Assembly (NCBI GenBank): GCA_964006375.1
Contig: OZ023262.1
Location: forward strand, 88,413,154 to 88,477,153
Length of the DNA: 64,000 bases
Source: Tillus elongatus
Taxonomy: Eukaryota > Arthropoda > Insecta > Coleoptera > Cleridae
Direction of reading: 5' to 3'
The position numbers and the translations under genes are program-made. Each line of letters opens with the position of its first letter. The first letter of the stretch is position 1. The notes under the pieces were generated by a model. That model saw only the letters and a program-made list of their open reading frames with translations. It was not told where the DNA came from and made no database searches. Positions 11,028 through 22,036 of the stretch are shown piece after piece.

Positions 11028-11150
11028 TGGACGCAGCAAGTCCATTATGGAAGTGATTTTCATAAAAATGTTTTAATGTTTTAATAGTCAATTTTTTTCA
11101 AAATTCGAAGGTCGCTATCTCCTCATTAGTGAATTTTTGAAGAAAAAGAG
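11028..11150. repeat. M1 terminus joined to M2 hairpin end
   Basis: gatggacgcagcaagt at 11,028 is an M1 end. aaaattcgaaggtcgctatctcctcattagtgaattttt at about 11,098-11,137 is the M2 left end in minus orientation. Both are isolated, so this is a decayed or deleted M2. Confidence 0.5.
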
Positions 11151-11690
11151 TAACGTCGTCTGGGCGTTTAAGTAGAGATATGATGGCGTAAGTTTTGGTG
11201 TCTTGGAACCTACCCCTGAGGCAGGGGTGTAAAGTACCCCTTAATTTTAAATAGCATCTTATGTTGAATGACACCTCATTTTTAGGCTTTCCCAATTTTT
11301 CTCACGAGAACATACGACTTTTTTAAATCTTTGTTGGATGTGGCAACGAAATCATCACTTAAAAAATAAGACAAAATATCAACAAAAGTAAGAACGTTAA
11401 ATTCTTGTTCTCTACTTCCATACAAATATCAAAGGTTTGGTTCACTTTTTAAGGAGGATTTTGAAGCACTTCGGTCCTTATCTGACATTTTTTTTAATTT
11501 TCAGATAAAAACATTTTTTTAATGATTTATAGTTTATCTCTTAATAAACTATAGATTCAACTGTCTCACCTGTTCTACTTTAAACAAAACAAGTAAATAT
11601 CTCGTAAAATCATCACAAAGTCAGTTCGTGAAAATAGTAATTGATGAAAACGTGGAAATAATTATTTTATTTTACAAGAATGACAGCTGT
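11151..11690. other. No gene recognised
   Basis: AT-rich sequence with only short ORFs. It may include the decayed 5' end of the mariner that follows. Confidence 0.35.
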
Positions 11691-11739
11691 GCGTGACAGT
11701 ACCGATTCTAAAAGATCGCCATCCTGAGAAAAACACTTC

Positions 11740-12575
11740 GCATCGGTACGTCCTGGATTAAATGCATAAATTGTAGGAAACTGGATTGGTTGCAAACAGA
11801 AAACATCAACGTGAGCAGGTTGTCAATAATGCGGGTGATCACGTAGCTGTCCCGGGTCACATTGCAACGGAACCAAATTTGAGTCTCAGGGAACTTGCAT
11901 GTACCTCAGGAATTTCTGTAGCTAGTTGCCGACGAATCCTAAGAAGTAATAAGTATCAGAAATACAAAATCAATTTTCTCCAGGAACTTAATGAAGACGA
12001 TCCGGATCACTGAGTGTAGTTCTGTGAAGAAATGAGAGTTCGTGCTAGAAGGAATCCAACCATTTTCTACTCAATCTGTTTTTCAGATGAATGTGCGTTC
12101 CAAATGTATGACCGAGCCAACCTCCATAATTGCCGTTACTGGAGTGATGACAATCCAAGAATTTTTCGTGAAACTCATACGCAGGAGCCGGGGAAATTAA
12201 ATGTTTGGTCGGGCATACTGGGAGACCACCTCATGGGGCCTTTTTCATATTGGAAAATGTAGCTGGAAGAATGCATCTAAATCCACTCAAAACGCATAAC
12301 AATCCGGAAAGTATTGGACAATTACAACTCTTTGGCAAGCAGCAGGATTGCGCTCCATCACATTATGCCGCAGATGTGCGTGATTTTCTTAATTAGAACA
12401 TTCCTAATCACTGGATAGGGCGCAAAGTTTGCATTGAGTGGCCTTCCAGATCGACAGGGTTACCTCCCTTGGACTTTTTTTACGGGGATTCTTGAAGGCA
12501 AATATTTTAGCAACACGACCAAACTCACTTGAGGAGCCTCGTCGGCGTATTGTTGAAGAATGTCGTCAGATTGTA
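11740..12575 (+). pseudogene. Tc1/mariner-superfamily transposase, broken
   Basis: A DNA-cutting transposase relic. The N-terminal helix-turn-helix region reads LSLRELACTSGISVASCRRIL, leading to NFLQELNEDDPDH. Stops at 12,011 and 12,017 interrupt the frame. The catalytic core continues with ICFSDECAF (first aspartate), CRYWSDDNP and LNVWSGILGDH. After a frameshift near 12,230-12,260, QQDCAPSH (second aspartate) and PLDFF follow. The third catalytic residue, expected in the WPxRSPD motif, is glycine (WPSRSTGL). The spacing from second to third site is 37 residues, as in the related copy at 27,760-28,861, suggesting a DD37D-type family. Multiple lesions make it dead. Confidence 0.8.
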
Positions 12576-12577
12576 GG

Positions 12578-12755
12578 TGGTAGTGGAATTTTCCTTTACG
12601 TGATAGTAAAAGATTTTTTTCACGCCCGAGGAGGTACCACCCCTTACATCAAGGAGCCAGTGAAGTCTCTACGGACGTTTCCGGTTCTGGTGTATGAGTC
12701 AGTTTCCCTTATTAGCAAAAATGATAATGGCTCCTCCTTGTACAAAAGATTATAC
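12578..12755 (+). mobile_element. LINE-A 5' end, inverted copy
   Basis: This plus-strand segment is the reverse complement of about 14,190-14,370. Shared words are ggaattttcctttacgtgat, gcccgaggaggtaccacccc, cggacgtttccggttctggt and atggctcctccttgtacaaa. It includes the start codon and first eight codons of the endonuclease ORF, facing away from the truncated LINE-A body beside it. Confidence 0.8.
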
Positions 12756-12759
12756 CAGA

Positions 12760-14375
12760 CATAGAACATCTTGTTATGCCGCCCATTGGGATCCTTTCCT
12801 GGGGACGGGTTGTACTCGAGCAGTTTTCCAGTTACTAGGGAATATGCCTCTATTGTAAGATGTCTGAAACAGACGAGTCAGGACAGGAGCAAGCTCTGGT
12901 GCGCATTTTTTGAGAACAGTTGCTGGGATATCGTCAAGGCTAGAGGCTTTCCTGGTATTAAGAGAAGAGGGCATCTTTCGTACCTTTAATTTTGAATGTG
13001 ATATCCGTCATTTTATGCGCGACATTGGGGACTGAGAGTAGAATTGCCGGCGAACAACACGGCAAAAAGTTCAGCCTTGCCCAGGGCGATAAAAACAATT
13101 TCATCCCCTGAGACAGTTTCTTGGGTCATTAAATGCTTGAAAGTTTTTTTTACTGGGTTTGTGTAGAAGATTTTTGTGAGCTTTGACCTTTTCAAGTCTA
13201 GCCTTGTCACGGGATTCAGAGAACCAGGGCTTTTGAGTGGCTGTACAGGTTTTCTGTGTATGTGGAATAAATAATTCCATGCCAGCTTGGATAATTTTGG
13301 TGACGTTTTGTGAGATATCAGAGCGATCGGGATGAGAGAAGCAGACACACATACCCTTGAAAATTAGGAAAAGTAATCTCGCATTTCGTCCCAGTTTGCG
13401 GAGTTCTAGTGCCAAACGATACGTGGGTGTGATGACTGTGTGACCTCGGGTTGCATTGCATAGGAAGCAGTGACCATGCCGTCGTCTGAGCGACCCAGGG
13501 GGGCGGTGACTGATATCTTATAACATTTAGGATTTGTAGTAAGAAGAAGATCCAAGGGATTTGAGCTGTGTGTTGGGATGCGAGGAAAGTAAGTAGGTTG
13601 CTGAACTATATTGGCTAAAGAATTGACGACTGCAAAGGCATCCGCTGCTCTTCCTTGTGGATACGCTTTTGAAGATCTTAGGCATTCCTTATTATGGACA
13701 TTGAAGTCACCAATAATAGTGACCTCGGATGAAGGATATTCCGAAATCAGATGGTCGGTTTTTTCAGAAAGGTAGTCAAGAGCTGTACACAGTTGTTGTC
13801 AGAAGGAGACCGGTAAATGCAACAGATGAATTTAGTTGCAGCCCCGAGAGAGAGTTTTATCCATAGTATGTCTTTTCTTCCAGCTTCTAAATTGGGGAGT
13901 CTGGTGCAGGGTAGATTGCTACGGACGTACGCGCACACGCCTCCATGCAATATAAAGGAAGTAAGGAGCTCATACCCTGGGAATTTAAGGTGATTAGTGG
14001 CTGTTTTGGCACTGATTTGAGTTTCGGTCAGGAAGAGGAGTTTGGGCCTATTAGTCTGGAGGAAATAGTGAACGGAGTTCTGGTTAGAATTTAGAACACA
14101 TATATTCGAGAAGGATATGTTAAATATTGATGCTGGCGCCCCCTGTACACCCCTTTCCCGGAGATCCGAATGAAGGTGTATTTTACCTCCGGAATCTTTT
14201 GTACAAGGAGGAGCCATCATAAGTTTTGCTTATAAGGGAAACCGACTCATACACCAGAACCGGAAACGTCCGTTGGAACTTCCCTGGCCCCCCTTGATGT
14301 AAGGGGTGGTACCTCCTCGGGCGTGAAAAAATTCTTTACTATCACGTAAAGGAAAATTCCACTACTACCTACCAT
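12760..14375 (-). pseudogene. LINE-A copy a: 5' UTR, endonuclease, start of RT
   Basis: Minus strand. The ORF starts at about 14,217 (MAPPCTKD). It carries an APE-type endonuclease (LLFLTETQIS, ILWIKLSL, CIYRSPSDNN, about 13,747-14,100), then the linker with WFSESRDKARLEK (about 13,200) and the start of RT with SLDDIPATVLKKCAPEL and FPSNWKTARVQPVPRKG (12,780-12,960). The sequence stops there, and the rest of RT and the 3' end are absent. Frameshifts near 13,745, 13,430 and 13,020 break the frame. A CR1/Jockey-group LINE is most likely. Copies b and c supply the missing RT and C-terminus of the same family. Confidence 0.75.
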
Positions 14376-14493
14376 ATTGCAAGTATACTACACCAGCCAA
14401 GTATTAAAGAGCTGACCAGCTCTTAAGAGAATTTTTTCCACGATAAACCTCCAGAAATTTTTGCCATGCTATAAGGGGACGTTAATTGCAATA

Positions 14494-14497
14494 CGCG
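14494..14497. other. Errantivirus target-site duplication, left (CGCG)
   Basis: cgcg immediately before the 5' LTR is repeated at 22,033-22,036 immediately after the 3' LTR. Four-base duplications are usual for gypsy-type integrases. Confidence 0.8.
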
Positions 14498-14918
14498 AGA
14501 TAAATGGAGCCCAAACAATGGCCCATTCTAATACAATGTCGCCTTCCCACGGTAAGAACCGCTGAGTCAGCCGCCGTCTTCGCGGAGCCAAGAACTTGCA
14601 GGTTCAAAGTGCAAGTAGAACGGAATATCACTGTGAGAATCAACATCAGCAGATTCCTTGTTATCCAGAGACAATAGTGCCACGCCTGGAGGGAAGACTA
14701 TAAAGAGGCTAATCACAGAGGTAGAACCGTTCATTCTTGTTCCGAGTTAGTCATTCGCACATCGAGTGCATAGACATTAGATCACATGTAGGTTGATCGT
14801 CTTATTTTAGTATATTATATTATTCATTTTTCTTGTAACTAAATAATTAAGTATTGATTGTTCAAAGTATTAAATAAATTGTTTTAAAAAGTCAAACGTC
14901 TTAACCGTGAAGTTAAGT
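14498..14918 (+). repeat. 5' LTR
   Basis: 421 bp, begins agataaatgg and ends gaagttaagt. TATAAAG at 14,699-14,705 is a plausible core promoter element and AATAAA at 14,873-14,878 a polyadenylation signal. Its last base overlaps the primer-binding site. Confidence 0.92.
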
Positions 14919-14928
14919 GGCGCAGTCG
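14918..14928 (+). promoter_or_regulatory. Primer-binding site, tRNA-Ser type
   Basis: TGGCGCAGTCG directly at the 5' LTR edge is complementary to the CGACTGC-G-CCA 3' end expected of insect tRNA-Ser. The same class of primer site is used by 17.6/297-group errantiviruses. Confidence 0.8.
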
Positions 14929-15011
14929 TTAGTATTGGTTAGAAAACCGAAAGCATATCGATTTTCAAGCGTATCGACGCCTAATAACCAATTCGAGCCA
15001 AGCAGAGCCAA

Positions 15012-15043
15012 ATGGAAACAGCAACCATCGTATTATGGTAAGT
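15012..15043 (+). promoter_or_regulatory. Candidate env leader exon and splice donor
   Basis: An ATG at 15,012 opens a 26-nt stretch ending at 15,037, followed by GTAAGT (15,038-15,043), a consensus donor. The stretch is eight codons plus two bases, which matches the phase of the candidate acceptor at 19,898. Errantiviral Env is made from a spliced subgenomic RNA, and this would supply its start codon and the first residues of the signal peptide. Confidence 0.6.
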
Positions 15044-15101
15044 TTACTGCTATCCCATTTTACATTTCCAATTTTTTATATGTGTTGTATTGAAACGTTA
15101 T

Positions 15102-16318
15102 ATGTCTGATTCAGAGGAAGAATCACAAAGTTTATGTAACATAGAGTATAGATTTAGATCAATCAGCATTAGCGACAATAACAGAACAGTAAATTATTCA
15201 AATATTAATAAGAGTAGTAATAGTAGCAACATGACAGACCAATTCAAAGAATTTTTCTTAAAAGCTATTCCCGAGTTCGACGGGCAACCAGCCAACGTAG
15301 GCAACTTTTTAAAAGCATGTGACTTGGTCATGAACCAGTTCTACGTGCCAAATGAGAATCTGTATATGAATCACTTCTTGCTAAATTATGTTCAAACTAA
15401 ACTAACGGGAACAGCCCGGCTTATAGTAAATACAAAGATAATTAATACGTGGGCAGACCTGAGAGAGGCTATTGTTCAGAATTTCAGCGATCAAAGAGAT
15501 GATCACAGTTTATTAGCTGAGATGTTGACCTTGAAACAGCGTAATGCTGAAGACGCACTGTCGTTCGCTAACAGATGCCGTCATATAGAGCAATTGCTCA
15601 TCTCGAGTTTAATAGCTAACGAGCAAAATGAAGGCGTGCGATTAATTAAGAAAGACATATACCAGAATCAAACATTAAAAGCATTCTTAGGAGGGTTACG
15701 CAATCCGTTGGGGCTCGTCTTGCGTAGTCAAGGACCTTCGAGCATAGAACAAGCGTTGAAATTCGTATTCGCAGAGGAAAATTTCGATTATAGAGATAAA
15801 ACAATAAATAAGAATTTCAGTAATAGTAATAAATTAGAAGGACAAAACCGTACGTTCTTTCAGAGACAAAATAACCCACCTTTTCAGAATGTACAATTTC
15901 ACAATTTCAGAGACCTTTCCAAACAAAGTTTAGACCATTTCAACAACAAAATAACCAAAACAATCACACAAATTCCCAGCCTAGACAAAATCAACACTTT
16001 GTACCAAGGCAAAATTTTTCGAGTCAATTTAGGAGACCCAACTTCAATAATCAACCGGGTCGACACAATGTAAACCATAATGCTAACAGAAATTATCACG
16101 AACCAATGGAAGTAGATAGTTCTAACACTAGACTGTCATTACCAAGGAGAGCAGCTCACGTAAATAATATAGAATTTAATGAAAACGAAGTAAATGAAAC
16201 AAATTACGATGTAAATTATGTAAACGAAGAATTAAATTACGAAAATTCGCCAGCCGAGGAATACGATATCCAACAGCGAAATTTTCCCACTGCAGGGCCC
16301 TCAACGAGAGAACCGTGA
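15102..16318 (+). pseudogene. gag: gag polyprotein, one frameshift
   Basis: Structural capsid protein. The first ATG in frame is 15,102 (MSDSEEES). The capsid-like region runs through AIPEFDGQPANVGNFLKAC, TGTARLIVNTK, WADLREAIVQNFSD, ALSFANRCRHIEQLL and FLGGLRNPLGLVLRSQGPSS. The Q/N/F/R-rich tail begins near 15,830. Around 15,895-15,910 the frame shifts: the tail (RPFQTKFRPFQQQNN) continues in another frame to TGA at 16,316-16,318, while the original frame stops at 16,073. No zinc knuckle is visible, which fits errantiviral Gag with a basic tail instead. The tail overlaps the pol frame from 16,198. Confidence 0.88.
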
Positions 16319-18792
16319 TAGATATAAATAATATGAATACATTATGTAAGTTACCGTATATAGAATTAAACGAAATATCAGATGAATTTTTGTTAGACTC
16401 AGGATCTTCAAAAAATCTTTTGAATCCTGCTGTAGCATATTATAAGTTCCCTAAAAACATATTTACGGATGATTTTACCATACGCACCGTACATGGCATT
16501 TCGAAGCACTGTAAGCGTGCACGTATTAAACTTAAATCAATTTCAGAGGAAATACAAGAGTTTTGCCTGTTCAACTTTAACACATTTTTTTCGGGATTGA
16601 TTGGGATGGAATTTCTTTAACGAAACGAAGCTAAAATAGATTTTAAGGAGCACAAACTGTATATAGGCAAGAATATTATACCAATAAAATTCACAGATCT
16701 TAGCGTAAGTCGATCGGGACAAACAGAAGCCAACGCAGATGGTTTAAAGCTACCCGAGACTCATTTAAATTTAAACAATATAATAACCCAGCAGTATTTC
16801 ATACGTAATGAAGAACTTGAGACAATTAATCACGTACTAAATGATAACCAAGCTTATAATGTAAGAGATAGGCCATTCAGCAGATTAAATAAACAATATG
16901 CATCTGAAACCAGATACAGCCCAAGGAGAAGTCCGTTTGCACCAGTAGTTATACAAAATAACAATTCTAGTACAACTCATATTAATAATTTAAACACTTA
17001 CGATACGGGGCGTAATCAAAAACGGATTAATAATGAGAATGTCTTAATTGAACAAATAGATACAGGAGAATTAAATGACGAGGAAAAACAATTGTTATTT
17101 AGTTTATTATCAGAATATCAGGACATATTTTTAAATAAAAACGAACCATTGACGCACACAAATGCGATAAAACATAGAATAAGGACAACAGACGACATAC
17201 CTGTCCATTCTAAATTATATAGATACCTGTACGTACATAAACCGGAAGTAGACAGACAAATAAATGACATGTTAAGACAAAAAATCATTAGGAAAAGCCA
17301 CAGCCCATATAGCTCACCTATTTGGGTTATATCAAAGAAAATGGACAAGTCAAATAAACAAAAATTGAGAATTGTGGTGGACTATAGGAAACTAAATGAA
17401 AAAACAATACCGGACAGACACCCAATTCCCAAAATTGATGAAATACTGGACAAAATTGGGCGAGCCCAATATTTTTCGACGATCGATTTGATCTCTGGGT
17501 ATCACCAAATTGAAATGGACCCCAGGGACATAGAAAAAACAGCGTTTACCACCGATACAGGCCATTGGGAGTACACCAGGATGCCGTTCGGGTTATCTGG
17601 GACTCCAGCGACCTTTTCTAGGCTCATGCAGAACGTATTAGAAGGCCTAATTGGACAAACATGCCTTGTATATATGGATGACGTCATAGTTTTCTCCACA
17701 TCTTTACAGGAACACCTTGAGAAACTAAAACTAGTATTCGAGCGCTTCAGGCAAAGCAACTTAAAGATCCAGCTAGACAAAAGCGACTTCCTAAGGAAGG
17801 AAGCCGAGTTTTTAGGACACGTGGTCAGCCCAGACGGGATTCGTCCGAATCCAAAGAAACTGGACGCAATAAGGAAATTCCCGATACCTAAAACCCCAAA
17901 GGAAATAAAATCATTCCTAGGATTAGTTGGATACTATCGTAAATTCATAGAAGACTTCGCACACGTTACGAAACCACTAACAAAATGTTTAAGGAAAAAC
18001 TCGAAGATAAACGTGAACGACGAAGAATACATTGCTGCCTTTAACTCATGTAAAGACATATTAATGAATTCACCTGTACTTATATCACCGGATTTTTCTA
18101 AAGACTTTATATTAACAACCGACGCTTCAAACGTAGCGATAGCCGGAATATTAAGCCAGGGCGAACCCAATGCGGATCACCCGATAGCTTACGCCAGCCG
18201 GACATTAAACGACACCGAATCCAGGTACAGCACAATCGAGAAAGAATTATTAGCCATCGTGTGGGCAACTAACTATTTTCGACCATACTTATACGGAAAG
18301 AAATTCACTATATACACGGACCATAAACCTTTAAAATGGTTATTTTCGTTGAAACAACCAAATTCAAAATTGCTCCGTTGGAGATTAAAATTAGAAGAAT
18401 ATGAATTTAAAATTGAATACAAAAAAGGAAAGCTAAACTGCGCAGCAGATGCACTGTCCAGAGTAGAAATAAACCCACTAGACATAGATAATCAGTCAAT
18501 GGCGAATAATATCGACGAAGAGGAAGAAATCATAGAAATTGACGATGACGACACAGCAAACTCGAATGCGGACTCGTATTCGGCACCAGGCATACCAATA
18601 CTCGAGGAGGAAATCGTTAACAGCAAAACCAATCAGATAGTTTTTAAAAATACGGATAAACCGGACATATTCTCAGTCAGAAGACACAAAAGGAATTTCA
18701 TATATGCAAACTTCAATTTAAATAAACCGGATCAGATAGAGAAATTTATAAAATTTACCACAAAGGAAATATTATTGCATTTTTGTAAATGA
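16198..18792 (+). pseudogene. pol: pol, first part: protease, RT and RNase H
   Basis: Open in one frame from 16,198 to TGA at 18,790, except for TAA at 16,618-16,620 between protease and RT. Protease active site LLDSGSSKNL has the aspartate codon at 16,396. RT follows with SPYSSPIWVISKK, RIVVDYRKLNEKT, FSTIDLISGYHQIEM and the catalytic YMDD at 17,671-17,682. It ends with FLGHVVSPDGIRPNPKK and the tether SFLGLVGYYRKFI. RNase H follows with TTDASN (aspartate at 18,121), IEKELLAIVWA and YTDHKPLKWL. The codon beyond the stop continues the conserved reading (EAKIDF), so the TAA is probably a point mutation. The frame is then lost in a T-run at about 18,780-18,784, which separates integrase. Confidence 0.92.
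16279..16285 (+). promoter_or_regulatory. Candidate -1 frameshift slippery site AAATTTT
   Basis: A AAT TTT is in phase with the downstream gag frame, within the 121-nt gag/pol overlap (16,198-16,318). Pol lies in the -1 frame, so a slip here would make Gag-Pol. The motif fits the X XXY YYZ rule. No stimulatory structure was assessed. Confidence 0.5.
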
Positions 18793-19918
18793 ACAAGATT
18801 ACGAACTAGTAAGTTCAGCAATCAATAAAAACTTTAATAACGTAGAATCACCTAAATTTTATAGATGTCTGGAAATTAGGAATGAAATTAACGAGGACGA
18901 ATTAACCGAGACTATAATGAAATATCACGAGGGGAAGAGTAACCATCGCGGGGCTGAGGAGACTTACCTAAGAATGAAGAAAATATACTACTATCCCAAC
19001 TTAAAGAAACATATAGAGGAATATGTACGAAATTGCGAATTATGCAAAACGTGTAAATACAATAGGAACCCGGTACAAATAGCATTGGAGCACACCCCCA
19101 CAGCATCTCAACCATTAGAGATATTACACATTGACACATTCCAAATTGAACAAGCTATCTTCCTTACAATTATAGATCCATTTAGTAAATTTGGCCAAGC
19201 ATTTCCAATAAAAAGTAAAAGTGCTATGGAAATTGCAAAAAATTTGATCAAGTACTTTTCACAGTATGGAGCGTGTAAAATAATAATCGCAGACCCAGGT
19301 ACGGAGTTTTCAAACCAGGTAATTAAAGAACTATTAGAAACATATCAGATAGAGTTACATATAACAACACTGCAAAACCCAACATCCAATGGACCTATCG
19401 AAAGATTTCAAAGCACGATTATTGAACATTATCGATTATTCAAAATGAAATTTAAAAATATGAAACCCATAGACTTAATACCATATTGTATATTCGCTTA
19501 CAACTCGACACTACACTCACAGACACTAAAACCACCTTTTGATTTAATATTTGGCTACATACCCGAAATGTTTAACTATGACCTGGATGTCATAATTACA
19601 CAGGAATACAACGTACAACATAAAGATTTAATGCAAATTATTTACGAGATAGTCAGAAGCAGGATAGAGAATTCAAAAATAAAAACGTTACAACGGACAA
19701 ATAAAAACACGAACCAACCGTTCAAGGAAGGTGATATTGTCTATAAAAAGATACCACGAGGCTTCCATAAAAAACATAAAAACCCATTTTCAGGACCGTA
19801 CTCAATAATATCCCTATTAGAACATAACAAAGCTATTTTAATAAATCATAAAAATGACGAACAGACGATAGCACATTTAAGAAATTTACGTATTGCAGGT
19901 TCCTTGCCACGGGAATAA
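18782..19918 (+). pseudogene. pol: pol, second part: integrase
   Basis: Joins the new DNA to the chromosome. It reads in the +1 frame relative to RT, consistent with one extra T near 18,782. The N-terminal HHCC zinc-binding region includes YHEGKSNHRG and NCELCKTC (18,917-19,055). The catalytic DD35E triad is D at 19,133 (LHIDTF), D at 19,292 (IADPGTEF) and E at 19,400 (NGPIERFQST). The D-E spacing is 35 residues. A C-terminal basic region (RGFHKKHKNPFSGPY) resembles the GPY/F module of gypsy integrases. The domain itself is uninterrupted and ends with TAA at 19,916-19,918, overlapping the start of env exon 2. Confidence 0.92.
19887..19898 (+). promoter_or_regulatory. env: Candidate env splice acceptor
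   Basis: tacgtattgcag ends at 19,898. The env frame is open from 19,855, and the next base (19,899) is a third codon position, matching the two-base overhang of the leader exon at 15,012-15,037. The predicted junction gives an uninterrupted hydrophobic N-terminus suited to a signal peptide. The joined sequence is not written out here. Confidence 0.55.
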
Positions 19919-21589
19919 CAGCCCAAATACAAGACTTGACAGACAACCCAGGCATGTTACCAAAGAAATTAGGCACAGCATACACTGAGACTAGCAACTG
20001 GAATCTGATACACATACATGACTTGACACAATTACATAGAGACTACAACCAAATAAAGAGACACTACGCAAATACAGTTACCTTCATGACAAAATATTAC
20101 CATTCTGAATATCATAATTTCATATTGACATTGAATTTCACCATAGATAATGTAGACGATATATTTTATAGGATTTTTCCGAATAACAATATTATCAATA
20201 GACGAAAACGTGGCCTAATAAACGGACTAGGTTCTATATTTAAGTCAATCACGGGGAATCTCGATTCACAAGATGGGGAATGCATTCAACAAGCATTAGA
20301 AGACAGATCAAAATAAAATTCATGAACTTTTTAGGTCTCAAAATTCAATCATGCTCGAGGCAATAGTCGAGTTTAATAACACGATAGTAGGATTGAGTCA
20401 TAACCAAGGCACGATAGTAAATAGGATAAATGAATTAGGTAATACAGTAGAAAGCCTGCGAAGTGAACAATTAACTCACTATCATCGCATTAAGATCCTA
20501 GAGTTACTCATGCAGCTAGGACAATTATTAAACAATATTCAAGAAATAGCACTAACAACAGAAAATGCCATCACTTTTGCAAAATTAGGAATTTCTCACA
20601 CATCCATACTAAAACCAACATTTATAATAAAAGAAATCAATAAAATCCAAAATTATGCAACTAATGCTAAAGTAATAACAACCACTGATCTAAATCTATA
20701 CGAAAAAGTCTTTAAAATAAAAGCCGTCCAAAACAATTTCAAAATTATATTTCAAATAGAAATACCTCTGGTAGATGAATCAGAATATGATTATTATCAA
20801 TTATATACATTACCTGTCCCTAGAAAGACACACCTTTTTACCATGATAATTCCTAGAACCAAATACCTTATCCTAAGCAGTAAACAATATGCCTATCGTA
20901 ATGAAGAATGTCAAAATTTAAAGAACCAAATATATTTTTGCAAAGACGACAATCCAACAACCATGAATGATCAAAACCCATATGAAATAAAGCTAATAAA
21001 ATTTCAAAAACCTATTAACAATTGTAATCAAGAATTAGTCAAAATTAATAGAACCACAGTTTCGAGATATGGAACCAGTCAGTATATAGTTATAGCACCC
21101 GAAGAAACTAACGCCAGAATAACTTGCAAGGAACAGGAGTGGACCAACATCATCAAGGGTACAAAATTAATCAACCTGCAACCAAATTGCCAATTAACCA
21201 TAGGCAACAAAATTTACAAGACCGGCCCAGCAACAGCAGAAACACAACAACTATTCAACCTGCCTACACTAGAAACCCCCATTCAAGAAGATCAACCAAA
21301 TCCAGGACCAGTACCCGAAATATCATCAGAAAACGTACAGCTACACAACATCAATCAAATCCAACACCAACTTCAAAAAATTAAACAAAATATACCAGGA
21401 CCTATAACAATACCAATCTATCACCTGAGTATATGGACAATATTACTGTACATAGCTGTCTTAATAACCATCACAACGATAGCCGTCCGAATGGGGTTGA
21501 AGAAACGAAGAACCCGCAAAGAAGATAAAGGAACAAAGACAGGAACCACCGAGTCCGGATTTCCGTTGAAAATCAGGAACGAACCATAG
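19899..21589 (+). pseudogene. env: env glycoprotein, one frameshift
   Basis: Membrane fusion glycoprotein of the errantivirus. The first segment runs to TAA near 20,316. It contains a furin-type site RRKR at 20,200-20,211, followed at once by the glycine-rich fusion-peptide-like GLINGLGSIFKSI. The frame is broken between about 20,290 and 20,315. The second segment (from 20,321, internal ATG 20,351) carries the transmembrane subunit: a predicted coiled-coil-like heptad region (VEFNNTIVGLSHNQGTIV), NRTT and other possible glycosylation sites, one membrane helix at about 21,424-21,495, and a short basic cytoplasmic tail. Length and domain order are those of complete errantiviral Env. The single indel prevents translation of a full protein. 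Confidence 0.9.
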
Positions 21590-21600
21590 CTTCGTCTTTA

Positions 21601-21611
21601 AAAAGGGGAGG
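21601..21611 (+). other. Polypurine tract
   Basis: aaaaggggagg immediately upstream of the 3' LTR, the expected plus-strand primer. Confidence 0.85.
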
Positions 21612-22032
21612 AGATAAATGGAGCCCAAACAATGGCCCATTATAATACAATGTCGCCTTCCCACGGTAAGAACCGCTGAGTCAGCCGCCGTCTTCACGGA
21701 GCCAAGAACTTGCAGGTTCAAAGTGCAAGTAGAACGGAATATCACTGTGAGAATCAACATCAGCAGATTCCTTGTTATCCAGAGACAATAGTGCCACGCC
21801 TGGAGGGAAGACTATAAAGAGGCTAATCACAGAGGTAGAACCGTTCATTCTTGTTCCGAGTTAGTCATTCGCACATCGAGTGCATAGACATTAGATCACA
21901 TGTAGGTTGATCGTCTTATTTTAGTATATTATATTATTAATTTTTCTTGTAACTAAATAATTAAGTATTGATTGTTCAAAGTATTAAATAAATTGTTTTA
22001 AAAAGTCAAACGTCTTAACCGTGAAGTTAAGT
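21612..22032 (+). repeat. 3' LTR
   Basis: 421 bp, same ends as the 5' LTR, three substitutions (near 21,642, 21,686 and 21,939). Confidence 0.92.
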
Positions 22033-22036
22033 CGCG
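22033..22036. other. Errantivirus target-site duplication, right (CGCG)
   Basis: Second copy of the cgcg found at 14,494-14,497. Confidence 0.8.

Larger units (their letters stand above)
14498..22032 (+). mobile_element. Errantivirus (gypsy-type LTR retroelement with env)
   Basis: A 7,535-bp provirus: LTR, primer site, gag, pol (protease, RT, RNase H, integrase), env, polypurine tract, LTR. The two LTRs are both 421 bp and differ at only three positions (about 0.7%), so the insertion is recent. Despite this, gag has one frameshift, pol one stop and one frameshift, and env one frameshift. Each is a single-base type lesion, so some could be sequencing errors. Errantiviruses are endogenous insect retroviruses, typically expressed in ovarian soma. 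As read, the copy cannot make full Gag-Pol or Env, but its RNA could be complemented. The env gene and the tRNA-Ser-type primer site separate it from Ty3-like elements lacking env. Confidence 0.95.
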
